DNA of 31,878 nt from an uncultured Geobacter sp. (lineage in GTDB: Bacteria; Desulfobacterota; Desulfuromonadia; Geobacterales; Geobacteraceae). Positions 7,024 to 14,412 of this stretch are shown in pieces. The position numbers and the translations under genes are program-made. Below the pieces are notes generated by a model. It worked only from the letters and a program-made list of their open reading frames with translations. It made no database searches and had not been told where the DNA came from. The DNA is taken from assembly GCA_937886325.1 (NCBI GenBank), contig CALABV010000076.1, forward strand, positions 1 to 31,878, in the 5' to 3' direction. The first letter of the stretch is position 1. The number at the start of each line of letters is the position of its first letter.

Positions 7024-7773
7024 GTGCTGACACCAAAGACAGCTTCCGAAGTACTCGATGATATCAGACGCATCAAGCGGTTAGACTCGGATTCAGCTTT
7101 AGGGATACTTTTTGGAGTAAAACAACCTACTGTTGCCTCATGGAGAGCGCGGAATACACTTCCTTATGCAGATATCATTTCTTTCTGCATAAAGGAGAGA
7201 ATTTCGACGGATTATTTATTTATTAGTCATCGAGCAACGACGATCAACGCAACAAAAAAAGACCGTTTCAGCCATGAATATACAAAAAGCTACGAAGTTG
7301 ATGATTTATTCGCAACGCGATTAAGAAAATCTTTGGAAGGAAAAACGATAGATTGGCTTGCCGAGAAAAGCAAAATCGACATACAGCGTATTAATACCCT
7401 TATATCAGATCAGGATATTCCAACTGTTGATGAACTTGAGGCAATTGCAGATGCCTTTGGCAATATTAACCCTGCTTGGTTAGCCGAAAAGAGTCCATCT
7501 GCAAAAGAAAATTGGGAATATGAGTATTGCAAACGCGACAACTTTACCTGCTTGCCTGGAGAAATATTTAAATTATATCTCGTGGCTGCAGACAAATTCA
7601 TCGAGCAAATGGGTGGGTTAATTGTCTTATCACCAGAAGCAAAGGCTAATGTAATCATTACCGCCTCGAGAATACATGCACAGGATTTCCCGGAAATTAG
7701 AGAAGCCAATCCAGATCTAATTGGAGTCCTTTTAGAGCAAGCACAGAAAAGCCAAATTTCCCTAAAAGTTTAA
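7024..7773 (+). CDS. CI-type repressor with two helix-turn-helix regions
   Basis: A GTG start at 7024 is chosen because GGAGG (7012-7016) is exactly 7 bases upstream; the ATG further left lacks a site. The 249-aa product begins with a phage CI repressor N-terminal domain (about 1-65: ALGILFGVKQPTVASWRARNTLPYADIISFCIKERISTDYLF). A second helix-turn-helix domain follows (about 95-160: WLAEKSKIDIQRINTLISD). No S24 peptidase (LexA-like) motif is visible, so induction by RecA-driven self-cleavage is not supported. It is AT-rich compared with the chromosome to its right, which suggests foreign origin. Confidence 0.75.
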   Translation: MLTPKTASEVLDDIRRIKRLDSDSALGILFGVKQPTVASWRARNTLPYADIISFCIKERISTDYLFISHRATTINATKKDRFSHEYTKSYEVDDLFATRLRKSLEGKTIDWLAEKSKIDIQRINTLISDQDIPTVDELEAIADAFGNINPAWLAEKSPSAKENWEYEYCKRDNFTCLPGEIFKLYLVAADKFIEQMGGLIVLSPEAKANVIITASRIHAQDFPEIREANPDLIGVLLEQAQKSQISLKV

Positions 7774-7814
7774 GCTGAGTTTTACAGTGTGCTTATATTG
7801 TGCTTACAAAGCAG

Positions 7815-7852
7815 ACAAGGGGTTAAGCTAAATAGCTTAACCCCTTGTTTTT
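7815..7852 (+). terminator. Intrinsic terminator after the CI-type gene
   Basis: A 16-bp perfect stem (7815-7830 with 7833-7848) is followed by a T-run (7848-7852). It ends three bases from the tRNA-Ala 3' end, so it probably stops rightward transcription from running into the antisense of the tRNA and may also help end the tRNA transcript. Confidence 0.85.
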
Positions 7853-7854
7853 AT

Positions 7855-7930
7855 TGGTGGAGATGAACGGGATCGAACCGTCGACCTATGCGTTGCGAAC
7901 GCATCGCTCTCCCAGCTGAGCTACATCCCC
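7855..7930 (-). tRNA. tRNA-Ala (anticodon CGC)
   Basis: The 76-nt cloverleaf reads from GGGGATG to an encoded CCA end. The acceptor stem contains the G3-U70 pair that identifies alanine tRNAs. The anticodon arm is ATGCG-TTCGCAA-CGCAT with anticodon CGC (codon GCG), and the T-loop is TTCGATC. All four stems pair. The accessory region lies on its 3' side, the usual place for integrase-driven insertion. Confidence 0.96.
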
Positions 7931-7958
7931 TTGAAACCGTTATTGTGAGCGGAGAAGA

Positions 7959-7987
7959 ACTATACAGGATTTTCCTCCTGTTGAAAA
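7959..7987 (-). promoter_or_regulatory. Candidate promoter for tRNA-Ala
   Basis: On the minus strand TTTTCA (7982-7987) and TATAGT (7959-7964) are 17 bp apart. The -10 box overlaps the stop codon of the histidine kinase. The -35 box is weak, so the tRNA may also be processed from read-through of the kinase transcript. Confidence 0.4.
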
Positions 7988-10335
7988 GGGGGAAAATAGG
8001 GGTGTGTCGGAAGGATGATCCTGAATTCGGCTCCGACATCGCTCCGGTTGTCCGCCTGAATCTCTCCTCCGTGGTTGGTGATGATGCGGTGGACGATGGG
8101 AAGACCCAGGCCTGTTCCACCTTCTTTGGTTGTGTAAAATGGATTGAAGATGTTCGGAAGGATCTCGGGAGGGATGCCGCCCCCGGTATCTCGAACCTTA
8201 ATTGAAATCGCATCCCTGCCGTGCAACCGGGTGGAGGCGACCGATACGAAAAGGGTCCCCCCGGGCTCCATCGCTTCACAGGCGTTGGTGAAGAGGTTGA
8301 TACATACCTGTTTCAACTGCTGGAGGTCTCCAAGGACCCGGAGCGGTTTCGAGGGAAGCCGCTTTTTTACCCGGATTCTTTTTTCTTCAATGAAACCGGT
8401 AACAACAGCGAGAGATTCGACTACGACATCCTCAAGAGGGCAGTCGGTGTAACAGATGGTAGCCCTTCTCGTAAATACCAGTATCTCCACCAGCATTTTT
8501 TCCAGGCGATTCGCTTCCCGGGCAATCGTATCGAGGTATTTCCAGTCCGTGGAACCGGGAGGTTCTTTGCGGAGAAGGCGACGGGCGAGGCCGCCGATGG
8601 ACACCAGCGGCCCTTTCAGTTCATGAGCGATAGACGCCGCCGTTTCCCCGAGTGAGGCAAGGCGTTCACCCTGAAGGAGGCGTTGGCGGATTTCAATGAA
8701 CTCCCGGTTCGAGTTCTCTATGCGATTGTAGAGCATGGCATTTTCGATCGCCATGCCGGTATGGTTTGCGAACAGACGGAGTATCTCCTGGTCGTCCCGG
8801 CTGATGGGTTTTCCGGTAAGCGGATTGTCGATGACCACGAGGGCAACGGCTTCTTTTTTCGCGATGAGTGGTACAGCCGCGAACGAGGTCACATGATAGC
8901 GCTCGAAGAATTCGTCGTTCGGCCGGTTTTTCCTTGTGGAATGGCTTGCCAGAACGAGCTTCTTCTCCGAGACTGCGCGGGAGAGAATGTCCTGCGGGGT
9001 GTCCAGTGAAATCCGTGTCCCTTTGACCATCCGGCAGAATGGGGAATCCTGAAGCCTTTCCATGTCTTCATCAGCCAGGTTCCATCGGCCGAATTGCGTT
9101 TCACCGTCCTCTGTCGATTGCAGCACCGAACCTTGGTTTTCCGCGGTCACTCCGAACATTCCCTGCATCATGCCGGAGCGCTTGTTTACGAGAAAAAACA
9201 TTGCGCGTTCAAAGAGAGGCGGGATGCCGGAAATGAGGGCCGTCAGGCTGAGGTTGATCAGTTTGTTGATTCGTGTCGTGGAGTGTATGGCATTGCTGAG
9301 ACGGTAGAGGAGGGAAAGTTTCTTCAGCCTGTTGACGTTTTCGGATGTCAGATTGGTCAATCTGCGATAGTCCCGCACTCCGACAAGGGCGTTGGAAATC
9401 AGGTTTCCCATTCCTTCGAAGAGCTCGCGGTCTTCCTCATCGAAATTTCGTCGCCCGCCGTCCCGTTCAATCTTTCCGAAAAAGGTAATCGTCCCGAACG
9501 TCTGCCCTTCGAGGTGGAGAGGAACGCATACATACGAAGGGGGCAGGTCTTCGTCACCGATGACATCGACAATAAGGAGCGGTGTTTCGGTAAAGAGCAT
9601 CTTATCGGAGCACGTATCCTCGATTTCCAGCATGGACCGGAGATGGGGCCGGTGTCTCCTTCCGCACGTCTTGAGGACCTTCGAAGTGAACACGTCATAG
9701 TGGAAAATGCGCAGGATAGTGCAGGAAGAGGCGGTATATTCATGGGCAATTTTGAGAATAAAGGGGAGAATCTCCCGAAACGGAATCGGTCGGTGAAGTA
9801 CCTTGCCCAGTTCATTGAGGGTAATCAGGTGCTGGATGCGCCGATCCGAACGCTCCGAGATTTCAACGGTGAACACCAGCCCCGCAATCTCCAACAGGAT
9901 GTCCTGGAAGACCCTCTCCGGGGTGGTGTCGGTCAGGGACGTCTTTGTTGACGCAATGGATACGGCTCCCACCACCCTTTTTCCGCACATCAAGGGTAGA
10001 GAGAGAACCATCCGGGCGTCGCACGGGAGCGATTCGTCGCAATGGAGCGACCCGACATCGGTAAAGACGCTGTCCTTGCGGAAAACGCAGAGGCCCGCGG
10101 CCCCCTCACCGACGGGAATCGAGCAGGACGCAATCTGTTCGGGGCCGTTGCTCGACACCCTCCAGCGCAGGGTGTGGTGGTCGGCGTCGAGAAGATAGAT
10201 GTCAACGGAATCCAGGTCGAAAGACCTTCCGATAAAGCGGGCGAGGGATTTGAGTCTGGCGGTAGGGGAGAGATTGGTGGAGTTGGCTATCCGAACAGTG
10301 GTGCTCAATAGAGTGTATTCGTTCGCGATGACCAT
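7960..10335 (-). CDS. Soluble histidine kinase with three GAF-type domains
   Basis: The 791-aa protein has no transmembrane segment. Three GAF-like sensory domains occupy roughly 20-160, 185-330 and 350-530, followed by a histidine kinase core: H571 in SIAHELKGPL, N-box INLFTNACEAM, G1 DTGGGI, F-box FNPFYTTK and G2 GGTGLGL. It should autophosphorylate in response to cytoplasmic ligands or redox state and pass phosphate to a response regulator. No regulator is next to it, so it is an orphan kinase. It follows the dksA-type gene by 63 bp on the same strand, and its ATG (10333-10335) has a poor ribosome binding site. Confidence 0.9.
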   Translation of the reverse strand: MVIANEYTLLSTTVRIANSTNLSPTARLKSLARFIGRSFDLDSVDIYLLDADHHTLRWRVSSNGPEQIASCSIPVGEGAAGLCVFRKDSVFTDVGSLHCDESLPCDARMVLSLPLMCGKRVVGAVSIASTKTSLTDTTPERVFQDILLEIAGLVFTVEISERSDRRIQHLITLNELGKVLHRPIPFREILPFILKIAHEYTASSCTILRIFHYDVFTSKVLKTCGRRHRPHLRSMLEIEDTCSDKMLFTETPLLIVDVIGDEDLPPSYVCVPLHLEGQTFGTITFFGKIERDGGRRNFDEEDRELFEGMGNLISNALVGVRDYRRLTNLTSENVNRLKKLSLLYRLSNAIHSTTRINKLINLSLTALISGIPPLFERAMFFLVNKRSGMMQGMFGVTAENQGSVLQSTEDGETQFGRWNLADEDMERLQDSPFCRMVKGTRISLDTPQDILSRAVSEKKLVLASHSTRKNRPNDEFFERYHVTSFAAVPLIAKKEAVALVVIDNPLTGKPISRDDQEILRLFANHTGMAIENAMLYNRIENSNREFIEIRQRLLQGERLASLGETAASIAHELKGPLVSIGGLARRLLRKEPPGSTDWKYLDTIAREANRLEKMLVEILVFTRRATICYTDCPLEDVVVESLAVVTGFIEEKRIRVKKRLPSKPLRVLGDLQQLKQVCINLFTNACEAMEPGGTLFVSVASTRLHGRDAISIKVRDTGGGIPPEILPNIFNPFYTTKEGGTGLGLPIVHRIITNHGGEIQADNRSDVGAEFRIILPTHPYFPPFQQEENPV

Positions 10336-10398
10336 GGGCGCGCCATTAAAAGCTCATTTGAGGAACCGTAGCCAGGGGAATGAGTCCCGTCGGGGTTC

Positions 10399-10752
10399 CT
10401 ACCTCTTTTCCTTTTTTTCCTGTTCCATCTTGCAGTCGATGCAGTAGGTAGTAACCGGACGCGCCTTGAGACGTGCCTCGCTGATTTCGCAACCGCACAT
10501 CTCGCAGATGCCGAAGGTGCCGTCGTCTATCTTTCCCAGCGCCTCGCGGATCTTGTTCAGCAGCTTCCGTTCCCTGTCCCGGATACGAAGCTCGAAAGTG
10601 CGGTCGGATTCCTGGGTGGCGCGATCATTGGGATCGGGAAAGGTGGTAGTATCCGCGGTCATTTCCGACACGGTTTTCTCGGCCTCTTCAAGGAGAGACC
10701 TCATTTCTTCCTGGAGAACGCTCCGAAAGTATTCCAGCTTTTTGTTGTCCAT
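10399..10752 (-). CDS. dksA: DksA/TraR-family zinc-finger transcription regulator
   Basis: The 117-aa protein has an N-terminal coiled coil with the DksA-type tip FPDPNDRATQE (about 38-48) and a C4 zinc finger C83-x2-C86 / C104-x2-C107. DksA binds the RNA polymerase secondary channel and works with ppGpp to adjust transcription under starvation. ATG 10750-10752 is preferred over a GTG two codons upstream because GGAGAG lies 5 bases before it. It is shorter than E. coli DksA (151 aa), so a paralogue within the family is possible. It lies 79 bp after radA and may be co-transcribed with it. Confidence 0.88.
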   Translation of the reverse strand: MDNKKLEYFRSVLQEEMRSLLEEAEKTVSEMTADTTTFPDPNDRATQESDRTFELRIRDRERKLLNKIREALGKIDDGTFGICEMCGCEISEARLKARPVTTYCIDCKMEQEKKEKR

Positions 10753-10831
10753 ACCCACTCTCCTGACTCGATAAATCTTTGATATTCTAGGGGAATCGAG
10801 TCCTTATGTAAAGGAAAAATTCACACCGTGC

Positions 10832-12190
10832 CTACCGGGTGTCAAAGAGGTTTTCCAGTGTCTGCTCCACGGATGCAACTCCGATAAGTTCCACACCGTT
10901 GGCGCGGACATGCTTCACGCTTCCCGCGGGAAGGATGCACCGCGTATATCCCAGTTTTGCCGCCTCTCTCACGCGGATATCCGGTTGGGTTACGGCGCGG
11001 ACTTCACCCGCGAGCCCGACTTCTCCGATAACCACGGTGCGCGGCGCAATGCTCCGGTCAAGATGACTCGATGCTACGGCGGCGACAATTCCCAGATCAG
11101 CGGCAGGTTCGCCCAGTTTCACCCCCCCAACCACGTTCAGGAAGATATCCTGTCCGGCCATGGTGAGTCCCACCTTTTTTTCCAGCACGGCAACCAGAAG
11201 CGCCAGGCGGTTGTGATCAAACCCGATGGTGGTTCGCCTCGGCACGCCATAGGAAGATGATGTGACAAGGGCCTGCAACTCCACGAGGAGAGGGCGGCTT
11301 CCCTCCATGGTGGCTGCCACGACGGAGCCGGATACGCCGAGCGGCCGTTCGGAGAGGAAAAGCTCCGATGGGTTCGAGACCTCGCGAAGACCCGTTTCTC
11401 CCATCTCGAAGACTCCAATCTCGTTGGTTGACCCGTAGCGGTTCTTGATGGCGCGCAAGATACGGAAGGGATGGCCGGTGTCTCCCTCGAAGTAGAGGAC
11501 CGTATCAACCATGTGCTCCAGGACGCGGGGACCGGCAATGGAGCCGTCCTTGGTGACGTGACCCACAAGAAAGACAGGCACACCGCTTTGCTTGGCGAGC
11601 ATCATCAGTTTTCCGGCGCTCTCGCGGACCTGGCTGACGGTGCCCGGCGCCGATTCCAGGGTGGCGGTGAAAACGGTCTGGATTGAATCCACCACGATTA
11701 CCGTCGGATCCAGTTTCCGGACATGGGCCAGGATTCGTTCAAGGGAGTTTTCCGCCAGGATGTAGAGGTCGTCCGCTCCGACCTGGAGGCGCTCACCCCG
11801 CATCCTTGTCTGGCGCGCCGACTCCTCGCCCGAGATATACAAAACCTTTCCCCGTCGGCGGGCGAGATGGTCCGTTGCCTGAAGCATGAGAGTGGATTTG
11901 CCGATGCCCGGATCTCCTCCGATGAGGACAAGGGAGCCGGCGACAACCCCTCCGCCGAGCACTCGGTCGAATTCCGGAATGCCGCAGGAAAAGCGGTCTT
12001 CCGCCTCGCCGGATACCTGGCCGATGGGAACCGGCACAGCGGCGGTCCCGTCCTCGTCAATCCGCTTGTCCCCACGTATCATGGTCTCTTCCGCCAGGGT
12101 GTTCCATGAGTTGCAGTCCGGGCATTTTCCCAGCCATTTCGGTGACTGGTAGCCGCACTTCTGGCAGGAATAGAGGGTTTTCGTTTTCAC
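10832..12190 (-). CDS. radA: DNA repair protein RadA
   Basis: This 452-aa protein has the complete RadA architecture: an N-terminal zinc finger C9-C12-C23-C26, a RecA-like ATPase with Walker A GGDPGIGKST (91-100) and Walker B VIVVDSI (to 170), the RadA-specific KNRYG motif (249-253), and a C-terminal Lon-like domain. RadA drives branch migration of recombination intermediates and assists RecA. The length matches the family. Translation starts at GTG 12188-12190, and a good sigma-70 promoter lies about 40 bp upstream. Confidence 0.97.
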   Translation of the reverse strand: MKTKTLYSCQKCGYQSPKWLGKCPDCNSWNTLAEETMIRGDKRIDEDGTAAVPVPIGQVSGEAEDRFSCGIPEFDRVLGGGVVAGSLVLIGGDPGIGKSTLMLQATDHLARRRGKVLYISGEESARQTRMRGERLQVGADDLYILAENSLERILAHVRKLDPTVIVVDSIQTVFTATLESAPGTVSQVRESAGKLMMLAKQSGVPVFLVGHVTKDGSIAGPRVLEHMVDTVLYFEGDTGHPFRILRAIKNRYGSTNEIGVFEMGETGLREVSNPSELFLSERPLGVSGSVVAATMEGSRPLLVELQALVTSSSYGVPRRTTIGFDHNRLALLVAVLEKKVGLTMAGQDIFLNVVGGVKLGEPAADLGIVAAVASSHLDRSIAPRTVVIGEVGLAGEVRAVTQPDIRVREAAKLGYTRCILPAGSVKHVRANGVELIGVASVEQTLENLFDTR

Positions 12191-12221
12191 GCGCGCCTTT
12201 CTTCAACGGGTCTTTCGGGCG

Positions 12222-12250
12222 ATACTAGTCCCATTCGAAATCCCTGTCAA
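12222..12250 (-). promoter_or_regulatory. Sigma-70 promoter of radA
   Basis: On the minus strand a perfect TTGACA -35 box (12245-12250) is separated by 17 bp from TAGTAT (12222-12227). Transcription would start about 25 bases before the radA GTG, and may continue through dksA and the histidine kinase. Confidence 0.65.
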
Positions 12251-12299
12251 CAATGAGGGGAAGAGGTCTGAATCGTTGTGAATCGATAGGGAAAGGAGA

Positions 12300-12339
12300 C
12301 GAGGGCGCCGGTGAAAAGACGGGAATGCTGTCGCCCTCG
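12300..12339. repeat. 8-bp inverted repeat between lipoprotein gene and radA
   Basis: CGAGGGCG (12300-12307) pairs with CGCCCTCG (12332-12339) around a 24-bp loop. It lies downstream of the lipoprotein gene and upstream of the radA promoter. There is no T-run, so a terminator role is uncertain. Confidence 0.35.
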
Positions 12340-12434
12340 CCGGAGTCAATGGTGAACCACTCCGCTGTGGGATCTTGGGTGGGGTTTAGAATGAGGCTTT
12401 TTCATCAGGTAGAGGTTTGAGCTCTCTCCCACCG

Positions 12435-12683
12435 CTACCTGCGATGGTACGATCCGTGCCCGCCGGAGGGAGGCCCGCCGCCGTGATGAGAACCGTGTCC
12501 CTGGTAGTGGGATCCATGCCCGCCGTGTCTATTCGAATAGTAGAAACTCACGCTCGGCCCAGCGTACCCATACGAACCTCCATAGTAGCCCGGTTCATAA
12601 TATCCGTCATACCACGGGTACACCAGACAGCCGCTTGTGGTTGCCGCAAAAGCGATCCACGCGACGAGAAGCAGCTTTTTCAT
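12435..12683 (-). CDS. Small Gly/His/Tyr-rich putative lipoprotein
   Basis: The 82-aa product starts with a signal sequence (MKKLLLVAWIAFAATTSGC) whose C19 sits in a lipobox-like TSGC, predicting export and lipid attachment. The mature part is low complexity: a Tyr/Gly-rich stretch (YEPGYYGGSYGYAG) then a His/Gly-rich tail with repeated HGSH units. Such tails often bind divalent metals, but no function is established here. The ribosome binding site GGAGGTG before the ATG at 12681-12683 is excellent. It is upstream of radA on the same strand. Confidence 0.7.
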   Translation of the reverse strand: MKKLLLVAWIAFAATTSGCLVYPWYDGYYEPGYYGGSYGYAGPSVSFYYSNRHGGHGSHYQGHGSHHGGGPPSGGHGSYHRR

Positions 12684-12913
12684 GTTGCACCTCCTGTCAA
12701 GGGTCCTTGTCCCAGCGTGTTCCTTCGGTTTTATAAACGTTCCGGCAGAGACGGGGTTTACCGTCGCCGCCCCAGCGCGAGAGACCCGGGAAGAGCTTCT
12801 TGCCGACGTGTCGCTGGTTGTGATGTCACGGGATAGATGGTATGGTGTGCCTCACCGAACAAGTTCCCATCCGGCGATCCCGAATAAGAACCCATTACCA
12901 GGAGAGTACCCCT

Positions 12914-13900
12914 ATGAAGAATACCGCTCACCCCTTCGATACTCTCACCCCCGGTTTCATCATGGACGCAGTGGAAAGCCGCGGCTTCCGCTGCGATTGC
13001 CGCACCCTGGCCCTGAACAGCTACGAGAACCGCGTCTATCAGGTGGGTATCGAGGAGGGGAAGCCGCTCATCGCAAAGTTCTACCGTCCCGGCCGCTGGA
13101 GTGACGCACAGATCCTTGAGGAGCACCGGTTCTGCCTGGAACTGGCGGAACACGAACTGCCGGTGGTGGCGCCGTGGGCGGAAGCGGGGGGGGATACCCT
13201 GTTTCGGCATGAAGGTTTCCGTTTCGCCCTCTATCCCCGCCAGGGGGGGCATGCGCCGGAATTCGACAACCTGGGCAACCTGGAAATCCTCGGCCGCATG
13301 CTGGGACGCATTCACCGGGTCGGCGCCGCGCGTCCCTTTGTCCACAGGCCTGAGATAACCGTCGATACGTTCGGTCGCGAGGGTTTCGCCCTGATACGGG
13401 AGCGGTTCATTCCGGAGGAGTATAGGGAGAGTTACACGGCGGTGGTCGACCGCCTGTTGGGGAGAATTGAAGCCGTTTTTGCCGAAACCGGGCCGGTCCG
13501 ATCGATACGCTGCCACGGTGACTGCCACAGCGGCAACATCCTCTGGCGTGACGACGCGCCCCATTTCGTGGATTTCGACGATGCGCGCACCGCCCCGGCG
13601 ATGCAGGACCTGTGGATGATGCTCTCCGGCGACCGTGCCCGCAGGACGGCCCAGCTTAGCGCGCTCATGGAAGGGTACACGGCGTTCTGCGACTTCGACC
13701 CTCGCGAAATGCTCCTCATGGAGGCCCTGCGCGCCCTGCGCATGCTCCACTACAGCGCCTGGCTCGCAGCGCGATGGGAAGACCCGATGTTCCCCCGAAC
13801 CTTCCCCTGGTTCAATACCGTCCGTTACTGGGGTGAGCAGATCCTTGCCCTGCGCGAGCAGCTGGCGGCGCTTGACGAACCTCCGCTGGAACTTCACTAA
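12914..13900 (+). CDS. srkA: SrkA/YihE-type stress-response Ser/Thr protein kinase
   Basis: The 328-aa protein is the same length as E. coli SrkA. It carries the aminoglycoside-phosphotransferase-like catalytic loop H201-G-D203-C-H205-S-G-N208 and the metal-binding D220 in VDFDDA. An N-terminal lysine (LIAKFYRPGRW) is the likely ATP contact. In E. coli SrkA phosphorylates proteins and counters stress-induced death; the role here is by homology. ATG 12914-12916 is chosen because GGAGA lies upstream and the N-terminus aligns with the family; the longer frame is rejected. It diverges from the lipoprotein gene. Confidence 0.9.
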   Translation: MKNTAHPFDTLTPGFIMDAVESRGFRCDCRTLALNSYENRVYQVGIEEGKPLIAKFYRPGRWSDAQILEEHRFCLELAEHELPVVAPWAEAGGDTLFRHEGFRFALYPRQGGHAPEFDNLGNLEILGRMLGRIHRVGAARPFVHRPEITVDTFGREGFALIRERFIPEEYRESYTAVVDRLLGRIEAVFAETGPVRSIRCHGDCHSGNILWRDDAPHFVDFDDARTAPAMQDLWMMLSGDRARRTAQLSALMEGYTAFCDFDPREMLLMEALRALRMLHYSAWLAARWEDPMFPRTFPWFNTVRYWGEQILALREQLAALDEPPLELH

Positions 13901-14033
13901 GAGCTGATTGCAGGGGAGATACGGAAAAGTCTCCTGTCACCGTTCCCCCGGTTGTGGTAGACTTGCGGGAAATTCATTGGCCGGCACATGTCGGGCAACC
14001 AGAAAACACGGAAATTCACACAAGGAGAAAACG

Positions 14034-14315
14034 ATGAAAAGAGCCAGTGCCCGCCACATTCTCGTGGCCAGCGAGGAACAATGCAACACCCTGAAGGCGC
14101 AGATTGAAGGAGGCGCGGACTTTGCCGCCGTTGCCAAGGAACACTCCCTGTGCCCTTCCAAGAGGGATGGCGGCGCCCTGGGCGCCTTCAGCCCTGGTCA
14201 GATGGTGCGGGAATTCGACCAGGTCGTTTTCACCGGCGAGATAGGCAAGGTCCTGGGTCCGGTCAAGACCCAGTTCGGATACCACCTGATCGAGATCACC
14301 AGCCGTACGGAATAA
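14034..14315 (+). CDS. ppiC: Parvulin-type peptidyl-prolyl cis-trans isomerase
   Basis: A 93-aa single-domain parvulin, the size of E. coli PpiC. Family signatures include ARHILVASEEQ at the N-terminus, FAAVAKEHSLCPSKRDGGALGAFSPGQMV, and the end PVKTQFGYHLIEITSR. It speeds proline isomerisation during folding and has no signal peptide, so it is cytoplasmic. AAGGAG lies 7 bases before ATG 14034-14036; the longer open frame upstream lacks such a site. A terminator follows. Confidence 0.95.
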   Translation: MKRASARHILVASEEQCNTLKAQIEGGADFAAVAKEHSLCPSKRDGGALGAFSPGQMVREFDQVVFTGEIGKVLGPVKTQFGYHLIEITSRTE

Positions 14316-14345
14316 GGAGAAATCACGGCCGTTTGCAGGACAAAA

Positions 14346-14376
14346 AAAGCCGGAACCTTGAAAGGGAACCGGCTTT
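14346..14376. terminator. Hairpin terminator between ppiC and pepN
   Basis: AAAGCCGG (14346-14353) pairs with CCGGCTTT (14369-14376), with an inner CTT/AGG pairing. It is flanked by an A-run on the left and GCGCTTTT on the right, so it can work on either strand. The pepN start codon is only 36 bp downstream, leaving little room for a separate pepN promoter. Confidence 0.65.
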
Positions 14377-14412
14377 GCGCTTTTCACCCACCTTCCCATC
14401 AACGAGGCACTC

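Noticed and set aside
1..7850. Direct repeat of the tRNA-Ala 3' end marking the other island boundary
   Set aside because: I read through the region and found no convincing copy. The left boundary may lie outside the window.
12758..13897. Antisense open frame (379 codons) over srkA
   Set aside because: Shadow of a well-supported kinase gene with the HGDxHxxN motif.
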